A DNA stretch of 64,000 nt from Bacteroides sp. UBA7333. Its GTDB lineage: Bacteria > Bacteroidota > Bacteroidia > Bacteroidales > Bacteroidaceae. Below the pieces are notes generated by a model. That model made no database searches, was not told the DNA's origin, and saw nothing but the letters and a program-made list of their open reading frames with translations. This document shows positions 27,592 through 36,444 of the stretch, piece after piece. The position numbers and the translations under genes are program-made. The stretch spans positions 1 to 64,000 of the forward strand of contig DKPN01000014.1 of NCBI GenBank assembly GCA_002471195.1, in the 5' to 3' direction. The number at the start of each line of letters is the position of its first letter. Position 1 is the stretch's first letter.

Positions 27592-28905
27592 TTAATGTAT
27601 AGGAACACCCTTATAGAAATCAAGTATTTTAATTCTAAAAATATATTCGTATTTAGCTTGTGTTAAGTCCGATTCAGCTTTCATTAAGTTTTGCTTGGCA
27701 GTATCATACTCCAATAAAGTCGATTTTCCGTTATCAAACTTCTCGCTTATCAATTTAAATGATGATTCGTTGGCTGCAATGGCTTCTACACTGGTATTGT
27801 ATTTACTTTCGGCAGCTACAGCATTATACCATGCTTGCTGAATTTCTTTGTACAAAACTTTCTTTGTATTGTCGAGCTGCAAAGCTGTGTATTGTTGCTG
27901 CAAACGGGCCATACGAACTTTATTGCGAGTAGCAAAACGATTGAATACAGGAACGCTCAAACTGAAACCGACATACTTATTCAAGTTATTTTTTAACTGA
28001 CGACCAAATGCATCGGCCGATTGACCTCCAACTGTATAATAATTGGTCGAAAGATCGGCACCAAAAGAGAGCTGCGGATAAAAATTACTTTGAGCAATAC
28101 GAATATTCTTTTTACTACCCTCCAATCGGAGTTGTGCTGCTTTAATTTCGGGTCGCGAAACCAAGGCTTCGCTATAAATAGCATCAGGAGGTGTTAAAGA
28201 GGCAAAATCGGGCATACTTTCGTCTTTTGCTATATCAAATCCATCGGGCGTATTGAGTTCTAATAATTGGCTTAGGTCCAATAAAGAGAGTTGATAGTTA
28301 TTTTCAGCTTGTACGGCATTCAATTCATCTTGAGCCAAACGAGCTTTTGCTTCGGCCACTTCTGCCGGAGCAGCCTTTCCTAGTTCAAGCATTCGTATCA
28401 ATCGATTATATTGCGATTGGCTTAACTCTATTTGTGATATGGCAATTTTATGAATCTCCCAATTAAAAAGAACCTGCAAATAAGAAGAGGTTACATTAAT
28501 TGAGATATCTTGTTTCGCCTTATTTAAATCTTCGATGGCTGCCTGAAACGTAAGTTTGGCATAGGCATATTGGTTAGGAATTTGCAATCCTGTAAATAAA
28601 GGAACATTGGTTCCTAAACGGAATGAAGTACTGGCCGTATGCACATCGCTATAAAGATTGTCTACTGGAGATGCGGAGCGCCCCCAACTCCAACCTTGCC
28701 CCGCTGAGCCTGTAAGATTGGGCAAACGACTCCATTTGGTCGTATTTACATCGACTGCATTTTGCTCGGCCACATTTTCAGCTTGTTTCACAACAATACT
28801 ATGATCAATGGCATGATCGATACATTGTCGAAGAGTCCATTCTTGCTGCGCTTGCATTGGTAAAGCAAGAAGTATTATATATATAAAATTATATTTTTTC
28901 ATCAT
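27592..28905 (-). CDS. TolC-family outer membrane efflux protein
   Basis: A 437-residue outer membrane channel of the TolC family, the outer part of a tripartite exporter. A signal peptide (about 1-20, ending MQAQQ) is followed by WTLRQCIDHAIDHSIVVKQAE, the usual opening of the TolC repeat. Two tandem helical repeats follow, with the second beginning near SRPEIKAAQLRLEGSKK. The C-terminus shows SKYNTSVEAIAANESSFKLI and LLEYDTAKQNLMKAESDLTQ, typical coiled-coil helices. It is the last gene of the ATPase-permease-permease-adaptor-channel operon, 8 bp after the adaptor. Confidence 0.92.
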   Translation of the reverse strand: MMKKYNFIYIILLALPMQAQQEWTLRQCIDHAIDHSIVVKQAENVAEQNAVDVNTTKWSRLPNLTGSAGQGWSWGRSASPVDNLYSDVHTASTSFRLGTNVPLFTGLQIPNQYAYAKLTFQAAIEDLNKAKQDISINVTSSYLQVLFNWEIHKIAISQIELSQSQYNRLIRMLELGKAAPAEVAEAKARLAQDELNAVQAENNYQLSLLDLSQLLELNTPDGFDIAKDESMPDFASLTPPDAIYSEALVSRPEIKAAQLRLEGSKKNIRIAQSNFYPQLSFGADLSTNYYTVGGQSADAFGRQLKNNLNKYVGFSLSVPVFNRFATRNKVRMARLQQQYTALQLDNTKKVLYKEIQQAWYNAVAAESKYNTSVEAIAANESSFKLISEKFDNGKSTLLEYDTAKQNLMKAESDLTQAKYEYIFRIKILDFYKGVPIH

Positions 28906-28913
28906 GAAGCTAT

Positions 28914-30014
28914 TTAATTGGTTTTCTTCTCTACACCACGCAGTTTATCGTTCAATGCAATACCATCTTTTATTTCGATGTTGATACCATCGCTCATTCC
29001 TATTTTTACGGGAGTACGACTAAACTGTTGTGCAGGCACCGAATCGGTCATAACATATACAAAAGTTGAATCACCACTAAACTCGATCAATGATTCCGGC
29101 ACAATTAAAGCATTCTTTGCATTTTGCAATACAATGGCAGCATTGGCTGAGTATCCTGAACGAATCATTACACTGTCTGGAATAACAACAGCAGCTTTTA
29201 TCTCAAATTGGTTAGCGCCATTTTCTTCCACACCTTTAGGAGATATATACTCTAAAATAGCATCGAAAGTAAAATTTTGTAATGCACCAATAGTAAGTTT
29301 TACCGGCATGCTTTCATGTATACGCCCTACCTCTGTTTCATCTATTTTACCACGGAATATCAAATCATTCATATTGGCAACCGTTGCAATCGTGGTACCA
29401 TCATTAAATGTGTTACTCATAATTACCGAATTACCAGCCTTTACAGGCACGTCCAATATTAAACCATCGATCGTTGAACGTATCATGGTGCTCGAAAAAG
29501 AAGCACTATTTTTAGTAATACCTTCTTTTATAATTTCATGCGCATCTTTAGCCGATTGTAATTCCTCGAGTGCTTGTTGAAAAGCGACATTGCTTTTTTC
29601 ATACTCTTCTTTGCTTACCAACTGGTCTTTGTACAGTTTGTCAACACGATTAAAGTCGGTTTCGGCTTGATTGGCATTGATCTGAGCGATACGAATACGA
29701 CTTTCTGCGGCATTTAATTGCCCTAATTCAGGTATAACTTTTACTTTAGCCAGCACTTCGCCTTTCTTTACCTTTTGACCGGCCTCTTTATATACCACAT
29801 CAACAATGCCCGATATTTGTGGCTTGATTAAAATTTCATCGCGAGGCTCAATTTTGCCGGTAGCTACAGTTGTTTTCTCTAAATCAGAAATTGATGGTGC
29901 TACTATTTCGTATACTTGCACTTTAGGTTTCGACTTGTTGTATAAGAAAACGAAAGTCGATACAAGGATAACACCAACGAGAATGAGCATAAATACTTTA
30001 AAAAACTTTTTCAT
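28914..30014 (-). CDS. macA: MacA/HlyD-type periplasmic adaptor
   Basis: A 366-residue membrane-fusion protein bridging the ABC permeases to the TolC channel. It has one N-terminal membrane anchor (about residues 7-25). A lipoyl/barrel-sandwich half-motif, GIVDVVYKEAGQKVKKGEVL (about 71-90), is followed by an alpha-helical hairpin (about 100-165) and the second half-motif IDGLILDVPVKAGNSV. The membrane-proximal beta domain closes the protein. Position between MacB-type permeases and TolC defines its role. The cargo is unknown: macrolides, lipopeptides or peptides are all possible in this family. Confidence 0.88.
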   Translation of the reverse strand: MKKFFKVFMLILVGVILVSTFVFLYNKSKPKVQVYEIVAPSISDLEKTTVATGKIEPRDEILIKPQISGIVDVVYKEAGQKVKKGEVLAKVKVIPELGQLNAAESRIRIAQINANQAETDFNRVDKLYKDQLVSKEEYEKSNVAFQQALEELQSAKDAHEIIKEGITKNSASFSSTMIRSTIDGLILDVPVKAGNSVIMSNTFNDGTTIATVANMNDLIFRGKIDETEVGRIHESMPVKLTIGALQNFTFDAILEYISPKGVEENGANQFEIKAAVVIPDSVMIRSGYSANAAIVLQNAKNALIVPESLIEFSGDSTFVYVMTDSVPAQQFSRTPVKIGMSDGINIEIKDGIALNDKLRGVEKKTN

Positions 30015-30070
30015 TGCAGTTATTATTATTTTATTATTATTTCAATGTTATGTGATATATCGTAATTATT

Positions 30071-31315
30071 TTATTCATCCCGAATGGCTTCGATGGGACG
30101 TATAGCCATCGCTCGATATGCCGGGGCCAAACCAGCCAATATCCCAAGGGCAATTAATAAAATACAGGTACTAATAGCCGCCCAAAATGAAACTTGGAAA
30201 CCATAAATCCTCCCGTCAATTGTAGTTGTTCCTAATTCTAATCCATGCAATACGAGTACTGCGAATGTAATTCCAAACATACCGGCTACGGTAGTAAGTA
30301 CAATACTCTCGGATAAAATCTGCTGAAGAATATCTTGTGGCCTTGCACCGATGGCACGACGAATACCAATTTCGGTAGTTCTTTCTTTTACAGTAACCAT
30401 CATAATGTTTGATACACCTATGGCTCCGGCAAACAAAGTACCGAGTCCCACCATCCATATCAATATATGTATGCCTTTAAATAGATTGTCCATCATCGAG
30501 AACATGGCCTCAGTATTGAGTAGCATCAATGCCTGCTTGTCGTTGGGTGCAATGATATGTGCCTCTTTTATAATGGCTTCTATCTTAGGTTGCACATCGG
30601 TTACTTTTACACCCGGCTTAACGGTAAAACAGATAATCTCTATATTTCGTCCCACATTATAGGCCCGTTGCATGGTGGTAAATGGAATAATAACACTCTC
30701 TTCATTGCTTCCTTGAATATTAATATCGCCGTTTGACTCAACAATGCCGACTACCTGATAATAAATACCATCTACTTTTACATATTTTCCTAAAGGGTCA
30801 GACGTAGCATCAAATAAAGACTCATATACCCTTTTCCCTAACAAACAGACTTTTCTTGACTCCTTAATATCAACATCATTGATTAATCGACCTTTGAGTA
30901 CTCTCAATTGCTCAATTTCATTATAATCGGGATATAAACCTTTAATAATGATGTTAGTCGTTTTTTCTTCGAAAGCAGCATTTTTTCCCCATTGTGTTAA
31001 CGTTGGAGTTACCACTTCCAACTCTTCTACTCCATTGCGAAGTCTATCTACGTCATCAACATCCATACTCCACCAACGTCCTTTACGAAAACCTTTATAA
31101 GGCTCTCCGGTACGATTAGGCCACACAAACCCTGAGTTAGTGGCAAAGCCTTCGAATTGCGACTGCATCATCTCTTGCATACCATTTCCACCACCCATCA
31201 ATACCACTAGCATAAATATTCCCCAGAATACACCAAATGCAGTAAGAATGCTTCGTGTCTTGTTACGAGTAATCGTAATAATAATCTCTTCAAATATATC
31301 TCTATCGAATCTCAT
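30071..31315 (-). CDS. MacB-type ABC transporter permease (second)
   Basis: A 414-residue ABC3 permease with one membrane helix near residues 18-40 (RSILTAFGVFWGIFMLVVLMGGG), a large periplasmic MacB-type domain (about 45-270) and three more helices at the C-terminus including GAIGVSNIMMVTVKERTTEIGIRRAIGA, the coupling-helix motif. The ATPase domain of canonical MacB is absent and is supplied by the separate gene at 32599-33315. It shares its layout with the adjacent permease but differs in sequence, so the exporter is probably a heterodimer. Confidence 0.9.
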   Translation of the reverse strand: MRFDRDIFEEIIITITRNKTRSILTAFGVFWGIFMLVVLMGGGNGMQEMMQSQFEGFATNSGFVWPNRTGEPYKGFRKGRWWSMDVDDVDRLRNGVEELEVVTPTLTQWGKNAAFEEKTTNIIIKGLYPDYNEIEQLRVLKGRLINDVDIKESRKVCLLGKRVYESLFDATSDPLGKYVKVDGIYYQVVGIVESNGDINIQGSNEESVIIPFTTMQRAYNVGRNIEIICFTVKPGVKVTDVQPKIEAIIKEAHIIAPNDKQALMLLNTEAMFSMMDNLFKGIHILIWMVGLGTLFAGAIGVSNIMMVTVKERTTEIGIRRAIGARPQDILQQILSESIVLTTVAGMFGITFAVLVLHGLELGTTTIDGRIYGFQVSFWAAISTCILLIALGILAGLAPAYRAMAIRPIEAIRDE

Positions 31316-31320
31316 AATCG

Positions 31321-32580
31321 TTAATCTGCTCTAAGTGCTTCAATGGGTCGTATACGTACAGCTTTACGAGCCGGAAAAAATCCGGCAAGAGTGCCAGCAA
31401 CGACCAATGTTATAGTTGCCTGAATGGCAATCTTTAAATCGACTGTAGGATCGTGGAATACAGTCGAACTCCACATACCATTATCCATCGTTTGGTTTCC
31501 AAAAGCAGCATTCATCCATTCGGTAACTCCGATGCCGGCCACCATACCGATATAACCGAAAAAGGCGGTTATTAATATACTCTCTACAATAATCAAAAAA
31601 AGTATGGATCGCGGCTTTGCCCCTAATGCTTTGCGAATACCAAATTCGCGTGTACGCTCCTTTACTGTAATCAGCATAATATTTGAAACGCCCACAATAC
31701 CACTTAGTAATGTAAATATACCAATGACCCATATAGCTGTACGAAATAGACTCATAGCACCTTGGCTTTTGATATATTGAGTAAATCGATTCCATATCCA
31801 TATCGAACTTTTATCATTCGGATCGAATCGATGATTAGCTCCCATCATCTTTCTAAACTGCTCTTCGAAAGCGATATTGGCCTGCTCTGTTTCAAGATTC
31901 TTTGTACTAAATATAAAATTTTGCAATTTATCGCCCTTGCCATAAATGGTTTGCAATGTAGTAAAGGGGATAAAGCCATTATTATCGGCCGATGAAGAAT
32001 CGTCAGTATAGACTCCGACAACCTGATACATTACACCACCCACATTTACAAACTGCCCCAATGGATCGGTTTTTGTTTTATCAAACAGCACTTCGGCGGT
32101 ACGCTTATGCAAAATGATAATTTTGCGACGTTGCTTTAAGTCCATCTCATTGACAAATCTACCTCGATAGAGTTTTTGTGACTCCATATCAAGATAATTG
32201 GGGTAAACTCCATCAATTCCAATGGTCAAGTACTCTTGCCCGAAACTTACGACTTGAGAGCCCTGCTGTACCGTTGCTCCTATACTAATTACATTGGCTG
32301 AAAAATGCTCTTGTGTAGACGCCAAATCTCTATTATCTAATTGTATGCGTCGACCTTCTTTCAAACCATCGAACGATTTTGAGGTGTAACCCGGAAACAC
32401 TTTTATAGCATTATAGGCTCTTTCATTAGATTCCATCTCGAAAGCATGAATAATGCCATTGCCTGCTCCCAACAATACAATGAGCATAAAAATGCCCCAA
32501 GCTATTGCAAAACCAGTTAAACTAGTACGCAATTTATTACGCTTAATGGTGCTATATATCTCTTGCCAAATATCTATCAT
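31321..32580 (-). CDS. MacB-type ABC transporter permease (first)
   Basis: A 419-residue ABC3 permease. It opens with RNKLRTSLTGFAIAWGIFML and has a periplasmic domain (about 50-280) and a C-terminal three-helix part with GIVGVSNIMLITVKERTREF. It ends 5 bp before the second permease starts. The repeat of the same architecture with low sequence similarity indicates an old duplication and a heterodimeric transporter. It is mechanically coupled to the ATPase gene just upstream. Confidence 0.9.
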   Translation of the reverse strand: MIDIWQEIYSTIKRNKLRTSLTGFAIAWGIFMLIVLLGAGNGIIHAFEMESNERAYNAIKVFPGYTSKSFDGLKEGRRIQLDNRDLASTQEHFSANVISIGATVQQGSQVVSFGQEYLTIGIDGVYPNYLDMESQKLYRGRFVNEMDLKQRRKIIILHKRTAEVLFDKTKTDPLGQFVNVGGVMYQVVGVYTDDSSSADNNGFIPFTTLQTIYGKGDKLQNFIFSTKNLETEQANIAFEEQFRKMMGANHRFDPNDKSSIWIWNRFTQYIKSQGAMSLFRTAIWVIGIFTLLSGIVGVSNIMLITVKERTREFGIRKALGAKPRSILFLIIVESILITAFFGYIGMVAGIGVTEWMNAAFGNQTMDNGMWSSTVFHDPTVDLKIAIQATITLVVAGTLAGFFPARKAVRIRPIEALRAD

Positions 32581-32598
32581 TATTGTACTATTTATGGG

Positions 32599-33315
32599 TT
32601 ATTTCATAATTCCATCCATACCAAAAGGTGACGATTTATGATCAATATTCTCTTCGATACGCTCAATGACACCATCTTTTATGTGTACAATCTTATCGGT
32701 TTGGTTGGCTACTCCACTTTCGTGAGTTACTACCACGATGGTCATTCCTTGCTGGTGTAAATCTTTTAATATCTGCATTACCTCGACCGAGGTTTTACTA
32801 TCGAGTGCACCGGTCGGTTCGTCAGCCAAAATAATGTCGGGCTTTGTGATGAGAGCTCTGGCAATAGCTACACGCTGTTTTTGTCCGCCGCTCATTTCAT
32901 TGGGCATATGGTGTGCCCAATCTTTCAATCCCAACTTATCAAGATATTCTAATGCCAGCTGATTTCTTTTTTTACGCGAAACACCTTGATAGAAAAGAGG
33001 TAAGGCAACATTCTCCATGGCATTCTTGAAAGATATCAGATTAAAAGATTGGAAAATAAAACCGATCATCTTATTACGATATGCTGCAGCTTTATTTTCG
33101 CTTAAGTTTTTTATTAATGTACCATTCAGGTAATATTCTCCCGAATCATAGTCGTCGAGTATACCGAGAATATTGAGTAATGTTGACTTACCCGAACCCG
33201 ACGATCCCATTATCGATACAAACTCTCCTCTGGCAATGTCTAAATTTATTCCTTTCAGCACATGCAGCGGCGCGCCATTATAATAGGTCTTATTGATGTC
33301 TTTTAAGTGTATCAC
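32599..33315 (-). CDS. MacB/LolD-type ABC transporter ATPase
   Basis: A 238-residue cytosolic ATPase that powers the paired permeases. Walker A is GSSGSGKST (residues 37-45), the Q-loop lies at FIFQSFNLI, the signature is MSGGQKQRVAIARAL, Walker B is DIILADEPTGALDS and the switch histidine is in VVVTHESG. It belongs to the LolD/MacB/FtsE-like clan. It is the first gene of the five-gene export operon. No TAnnTTTG promoter was found upstream. Confidence 0.93.
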   Translation of the reverse strand: MIHLKDINKTYYNGAPLHVLKGINLDIARGEFVSIMGSSGSGKSTLLNILGILDDYDSGEYYLNGTLIKNLSENKAAAYRNKMIGFIFQSFNLISFKNAMENVALPLFYQGVSRKKRNQLALEYLDKLGLKDWAHHMPNEMSGGQKQRVAIARALITKPDIILADEPTGALDSKTSVEVMQILKDLHQQGMTIVVVTHESGVANQTDKIVHIKDGVIERIEENIDHKSSPFGMDGIMK

Positions 33316-33643
33316 GATTCACTTGATTTATGTTTATTTTCATTGATTTTTTCATATTAGACGATAGTATATAGTGAAAAGTTGCAAACGGAAAGATATT
33401 TTTTTAAATTATTGAGAATAGTTTTTGCGATAGAATGATATTTTTCATTACATATTTATTACAAAATACAATTCATCAAGGCCCTATAATAGCATTTTTG
33501 AACATAACGAATTGCGAAAATCTCAGACACATTTCATTTGAATATGGTAGAATTATTTGTTAGCAAAAAGTTATTAACGCTTCGAATAATATGTAACTTT
33601 TCATAAAAAAATAATGATTTTGTAAACTTTTTATACGATTCTC
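33316..33643. other. divergent spacer between export operon and ROK kinase
   Basis: AT-rich spacer with no gene. A weak hairpin, AAAAGTTA (33566-33573) with TAACTTTT (33594-33601), is the only structure noted. The promoter of the export operon should be here but has no recognisable -7 element. Confidence 0.35.
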
Positions 33644-33675
33644 TTTGTAGTCTTAATCATCTTTGCGTATTTTTG
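33644..33675 (+). promoter_or_regulatory. full Bacteroidota promoter of the ROK kinase
   Basis: TTTG (33644-33647), a 20-nt spacer and TATTTTTG (33668-33675) match the consensus. Transcription should start near 33682, giving a leader of about 40 nt before the ATG at 33721. Confidence 0.75.
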
Positions 33676-33720
33676 TGAGTCTGAAAATAACTAATAATTA
33701 ATCCTATAAATAACTGTATC

Positions 33721-34698
33721 ATGAATTCAAACATGGAACGTCCCTACGTAGTAGGTATTGACATAGGCGGAACAAACACCGTCTTTGGTATTGTTGACGC
33801 ACGCGGAACTATTATTTCAAGCGGTTCGGTTAAAACTCAAGCTTACGAATGTATTGAAGAATATGTTGACGAAGTTTGCAAAAACCTACTTCCACTTATT
33901 ATTGAACAAGGTGGTGTAGAGAAAATCAAAGGTATTGGTATTGGCGCTCCTAATGGTAACTACTATAACGGAACAATTGAGTTCGCTCCTAATCTACCTT
34001 GGAAAGGCGTAATTCCATTGGCTGCAATGTTTGAAGAACGCATCGGAATACCAACTGCATTGACCAACGATGCTAACGCTGCTGCCGTAGGCGAAATGAC
34101 TTATGGAGCTGCTCGTGGTATGAAAGATTTTATCATGATTACTTTAGGAACAGGGGTTGGTAGCGGTATTGTTGTTAATGGCCAAGTGGTTTATGGTCAC
34201 GATGGTTTTGCCGGTGAGCTAGGTCATGTGATTGTACGTCGCGGTACTGGTCGTCTTTGTGGTTGCGGTCGCAAAGGATGCCTTGAAACTTATTGTTCGG
34301 CTACAGGTGTAGCTCGTACTGCACGCGAATTATTGGCGTCACGTCCTGACAAAAGTTTATTAAGAGAACTCAATCCAGACAACATCACTTCGAAAGATGT
34401 ATATGATGCAGCCGTTAAAGGTGATGTGTTGGCACAAGAAATTTTCGATTTTACAGGAAATATCCTAGGTGAAGCTTTAGCCGATTTCATCGCATTCTCT
34501 AGCCCTGAAGCTATTGTATTGTTTGGTGGTCTTGCTAAATCGGGCGACTATATCATGAAGCCTATTCACAAAGCTATCGAAGAAAACATTCTTACTATCT
34601 ACAAAGATAAAACGAAATTATTGGTTTCTGAATTAAAAGACTCAGATGCTGCCGTACTAGGTGCTAGTGCTTTAGCTTGGGAATTGAAAGATATGTAA
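33721..34698 (+). CDS. ROK-family sugar kinase (glucokinase-like)
   Basis: A 325-residue cytosolic kinase of the ROK family, phosphorylating glucose or an amino sugar with ATP. Seen are the N-terminal phosphate loop DIGGTNTVFGIVD (about 14-26), LTNDANAAAVGE with the catalytic aspartate, ITLGTGVGSGIV, GELGHVIV with a zinc-binding histidine and the zinc motif CGCGRKGCLETYC. It lacks a DNA-binding domain, so it is an enzyme, not a NagC-type repressor. It is transcribed alone with its own consensus promoter and terminator. Glucokinase is the most likely function, but ROK kinases for mannose, ManNAc or GlcNAc look similar, which matters given the mannose- and hexosamine-releasing PUL nearby. Confidence 0.88.
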   Translation: MNSNMERPYVVGIDIGGTNTVFGIVDARGTIISSGSVKTQAYECIEEYVDEVCKNLLPLIIEQGGVEKIKGIGIGAPNGNYYNGTIEFAPNLPWKGVIPLAAMFEERIGIPTALTNDANAAAVGEMTYGAARGMKDFIMITLGTGVGSGIVVNGQVVYGHDGFAGELGHVIVRRGTGRLCGCGRKGCLETYCSATGVARTARELLASRPDKSLLRELNPDNITSKDVYDAAVKGDVLAQEIFDFTGNILGEALADFIAFSSPEAIVLFGGLAKSGDYIMKPIHKAIEENILTIYKDKTKLLVSELKDSDAAVLGASALAWELKDM

Positions 34699-34719
34699 TC
34701 AAACTTTTTTGACATATAT

Positions 34720-34753
34720 AAAAATAGGGTGAGTATTCACCCTATTTTTTTTT
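34720..34753 (+). terminator. rho-independent terminator of the ROK kinase
   Basis: A 13-bp stem (AAAAATAGGGTGA, 34720-34732, with 34737-34749), 4-nt loop and a T run ending at 34753, 22 nt after the stop codon. Confidence 0.9.
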
Positions 34754-34838
34754 ACTACTCGATTGCTGCATTGCTTACACTAATAATGATTGAAAGCAAA
34801 CGAAACATCAGTCTCAAACGCAAAGAGAATATGATTTC

Positions 34839-34996
34839 TTTGACACCTCATTTAGGCTCAACAAACAATACACAACTTGATAAAATGGAGCGACCAGCTT
34901 GAAGTAATAAAACCTACATTTGCCATCTCATTGGCAAAGTAATGTCTCACTGGTGTCAAAGTATTGCCAACGAAGTGTCATTATTGTGACAAGCCC
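34839..34996. repeat. hairpins with about 22-nt-phased degenerate copies
   Basis: Within the 445-bp gap 34699-35143, TTTGCCA (34919-34925) pairs with TGGCAAA (34932-34938). Related words recur near 22-nt spacing: CAAAGTA at 34935 and 34957, and GTGTCA at 34953 and 34975. A longer-range pairing, TTTGACACC (34839-34847) with GGTGTCAAA (34952-34960), could enclose the region. No open frame was found. The rest of the gap (34754-34838 and 35000-35085) shows nothing. Confidence 0.45.
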
Positions 34997-35086
34997 AATG
35001 CACAAGGGATAAAGCTATGTTTCAAAAAATAAATCGAATGAATTGTTCTATATAATACCGAGTGTTATAAAGCAAGGAGCCTATAC

Positions 35087-35117
35087 AAAAAAAGAAGATT
35101 CGTAATGAATCTTCTTT
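35087..35117 (-). terminator. rho-independent terminator of rplS
   Basis: An 11-bp stem, AAAGAAGATTC (35091-35101) with GAATCTTCTTT (35107-35117), is followed on the minus strand by a T run (plus-strand A run 35087-35093). Confidence 0.85.
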
Positions 35118-35143
35118 CTTTTATCTCCAAATAGAGCATGCGA

Positions 35144-35503
35144 TTATTTCGCGATGTTAACTCTTTTTTCTTTGATTCTGGCTTTTTTACCAGTAAGTGC
35201 ACGTAAGTAGTACAATTTAGCACGACGTACTTTACCCACTTTGTTCACTTCGATGCTATCGATAGCTGGTGATTCAATTGGGAAAATTCTTTCTACACCT
35301 ACAGTACCTGACATTTTACGAACAGTAAAACGTTTTTTCTCGCCATGACCAGCAATTTTGATAACAACACCACGATACAACTGTACACGTTCTTTGTTAC
35401 CTTCGATAATACGATATGCTACTGTAATAGTATCACCCGCTTTGAATTTAGGGTGTTGTTTACCCGTAGCAAATGCTTCTTCAGCAATTTTAATGAAATC
35501 CAT
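35144..35503 (-). CDS. rplS: 50S ribosomal protein L19
   Basis: A 119-residue ribosomal protein L19, part of the large subunit near the contact with the small subunit. The family pattern is complete: FKAGDTITVAYRI, EGNKERVQLYRGVVI, FTVRKMSGTVGVERIFPI and KVGKVRRAKLYYLRALTGK, ending in a basic tail. It is monocistronic here, with its own promoter upstream and terminator downstream. The usual partners rpsP, rimM and trmD are not adjacent, as is common in Bacteroidota. Confidence 0.98.
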   Translation of the reverse strand: MDFIKIAEEAFATGKQHPKFKAGDTITVAYRIIEGNKERVQLYRGVVIKIAGHGEKKRFTVRKMSGTVGVERIFPIESPAIDSIEVNKVGKVRRAKLYYLRALTGKKARIKEKRVNIAK

Positions 35504-35585
35504 TGTTCTTATTATTAAATTGTTTATCGTTACAACGCAACATATCAGGGAACACTCTCCTGACAGCGATTACGCGAAAGCGATG

Positions 35586-35616
35586 CAAAGTAACGAATTT
35601 TCTAGGAAACTACAAA
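35586..35616 (-). promoter_or_regulatory. probable rplS promoter
   Basis: On the minus strand TTTG (plus 35613-35616), a 19-nt spacer and TTACTTTG (plus 35586-35593) form a near-consensus promoter with one base missing from the TAnnTTTG box. The leader would be about 75 nt. Confidence 0.5.
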
Positions 35617-35625
35617 GCTTTTAAT

Positions 35626-35633
35626 TATATTTG
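35626..35633 (+). promoter_or_regulatory. -7 element of the nucleotidase operon
   Basis: TATATTTG matches TAnnTTTG. It overlaps a possible TTG start at 35631, so that codon cannot begin translation. Starts at 35649 or 35655 remain, with a very short leader of about 10-15 nt. Confidence 0.55.
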
Positions 35634-35648
35634 TGGCAATATAAAATT

Positions 35649-36422
35649 ATGTATATGACACATTTACAGAGAAAAGCGTTGATTGGAAAGTTGTTAATCT
35701 GTATGATTATTGCAACTTCTTGTAATCCTTCTTACAAAATCACAAATATTGATGGAGGAGTTATTAAAATAGACTCTAAATGGGATATACAACCCGATAG
35801 TGCCGCTATCGCCTTGTTCGAACCCTATAAATTGGCTATTGATAGTATGGTAAATACAACAATAGGCGAAAGTGACCAATTGATGACGCGCGGCGCACCC
35901 GAGAGTTTACTTTCAAATCTCGTGGCAGACGTTTTAAGACAAGCTACCACCGAATATATTGGGGTGGAGGCTAATGTTGGAATTGTTAATATGGGTGGAT
36001 TACGAAATGACTTACCAAAAGGAGAAATCACCAAAGGTGTAATATATGAGATTTTACCTTTTGAAAACTCACTATGTATACTTACTGTCAATGGCAAAAC
36101 ACTAATGAATGTATTCAAAGCAATGGCTCAAAAAAAAGGAGATGGCTTGAGTGGTGCAAAATTAGTGATTAATAATGATGGTAAGTTGTTGAGCGCAACC
36201 GTTAACAATAAACCTATCGATCCCGACAAATTATACTCTATTGCTACAATCGACTATTTGGCCGATGGGAATGATGGATTGAAACCCCTTGTAGAATCAG
36301 TGGCAAGAGTTTGTCCGAAAGATGCTACATTGAGAGATCTATTTATAAAATATGTTACCGAGCAGGGCCAAAAAGGCAATAAGGTTACATCCAAAATAGA
36401 AGGACGTATTCAGGTTAAATAA
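35649..36422 (+). CDS. 5'-nucleotidase C-terminal domain lipoprotein
   Basis: A roughly 257-residue lipoprotein made only of the C-terminal, substrate-binding domain of UshA-type 5'-nucleotidases. The lipobox lies in MIIATSC. Family motifs are ESLLSNLVADVLRQ, NMGGLRNDLPKG with the nucleoside-binding Asn/Gly/Arg, ILPFENSLCILTVNG and IATIDYLADGNDG near the end. The catalytic metal-binding domain is absent here and is encoded by the next gene, 22 bp downstream, so the two proteins probably assemble in the periplasm. Domain order is reversed relative to the single-chain enzyme. I start at 35649. The ATG at 35655 is equally possible, and the TTG further upstream is not. Confidence 0.85.
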   Translation: MYMTHLQRKALIGKLLICMIIATSCNPSYKITNIDGGVIKIDSKWDIQPDSAAIALFEPYKLAIDSMVNTTIGESDQLMTRGAPESLLSNLVADVLRQATTEYIGVEANVGIVNMGGLRNDLPKGEITKGVIYEILPFENSLCILTVNGKTLMNVFKAMAQKKGDGLSGAKLVINNDGKLLSATVNNKPIDPDKLYSIATIDYLADGNDGLKPLVESVARVCPKDATLRDLFIKYVTEQGQKGNKVTSKIEGRIQVK

Positions 36423-36444
36423 TCCATATAATTAAAGAAACATC

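Noticed and set aside
28918..29580. 220-codon plus-strand frame
   Set aside because: Lies wholly antisense to the MacA adaptor gene, has no promoter or family likeness, and reflects codon usage of the real gene.
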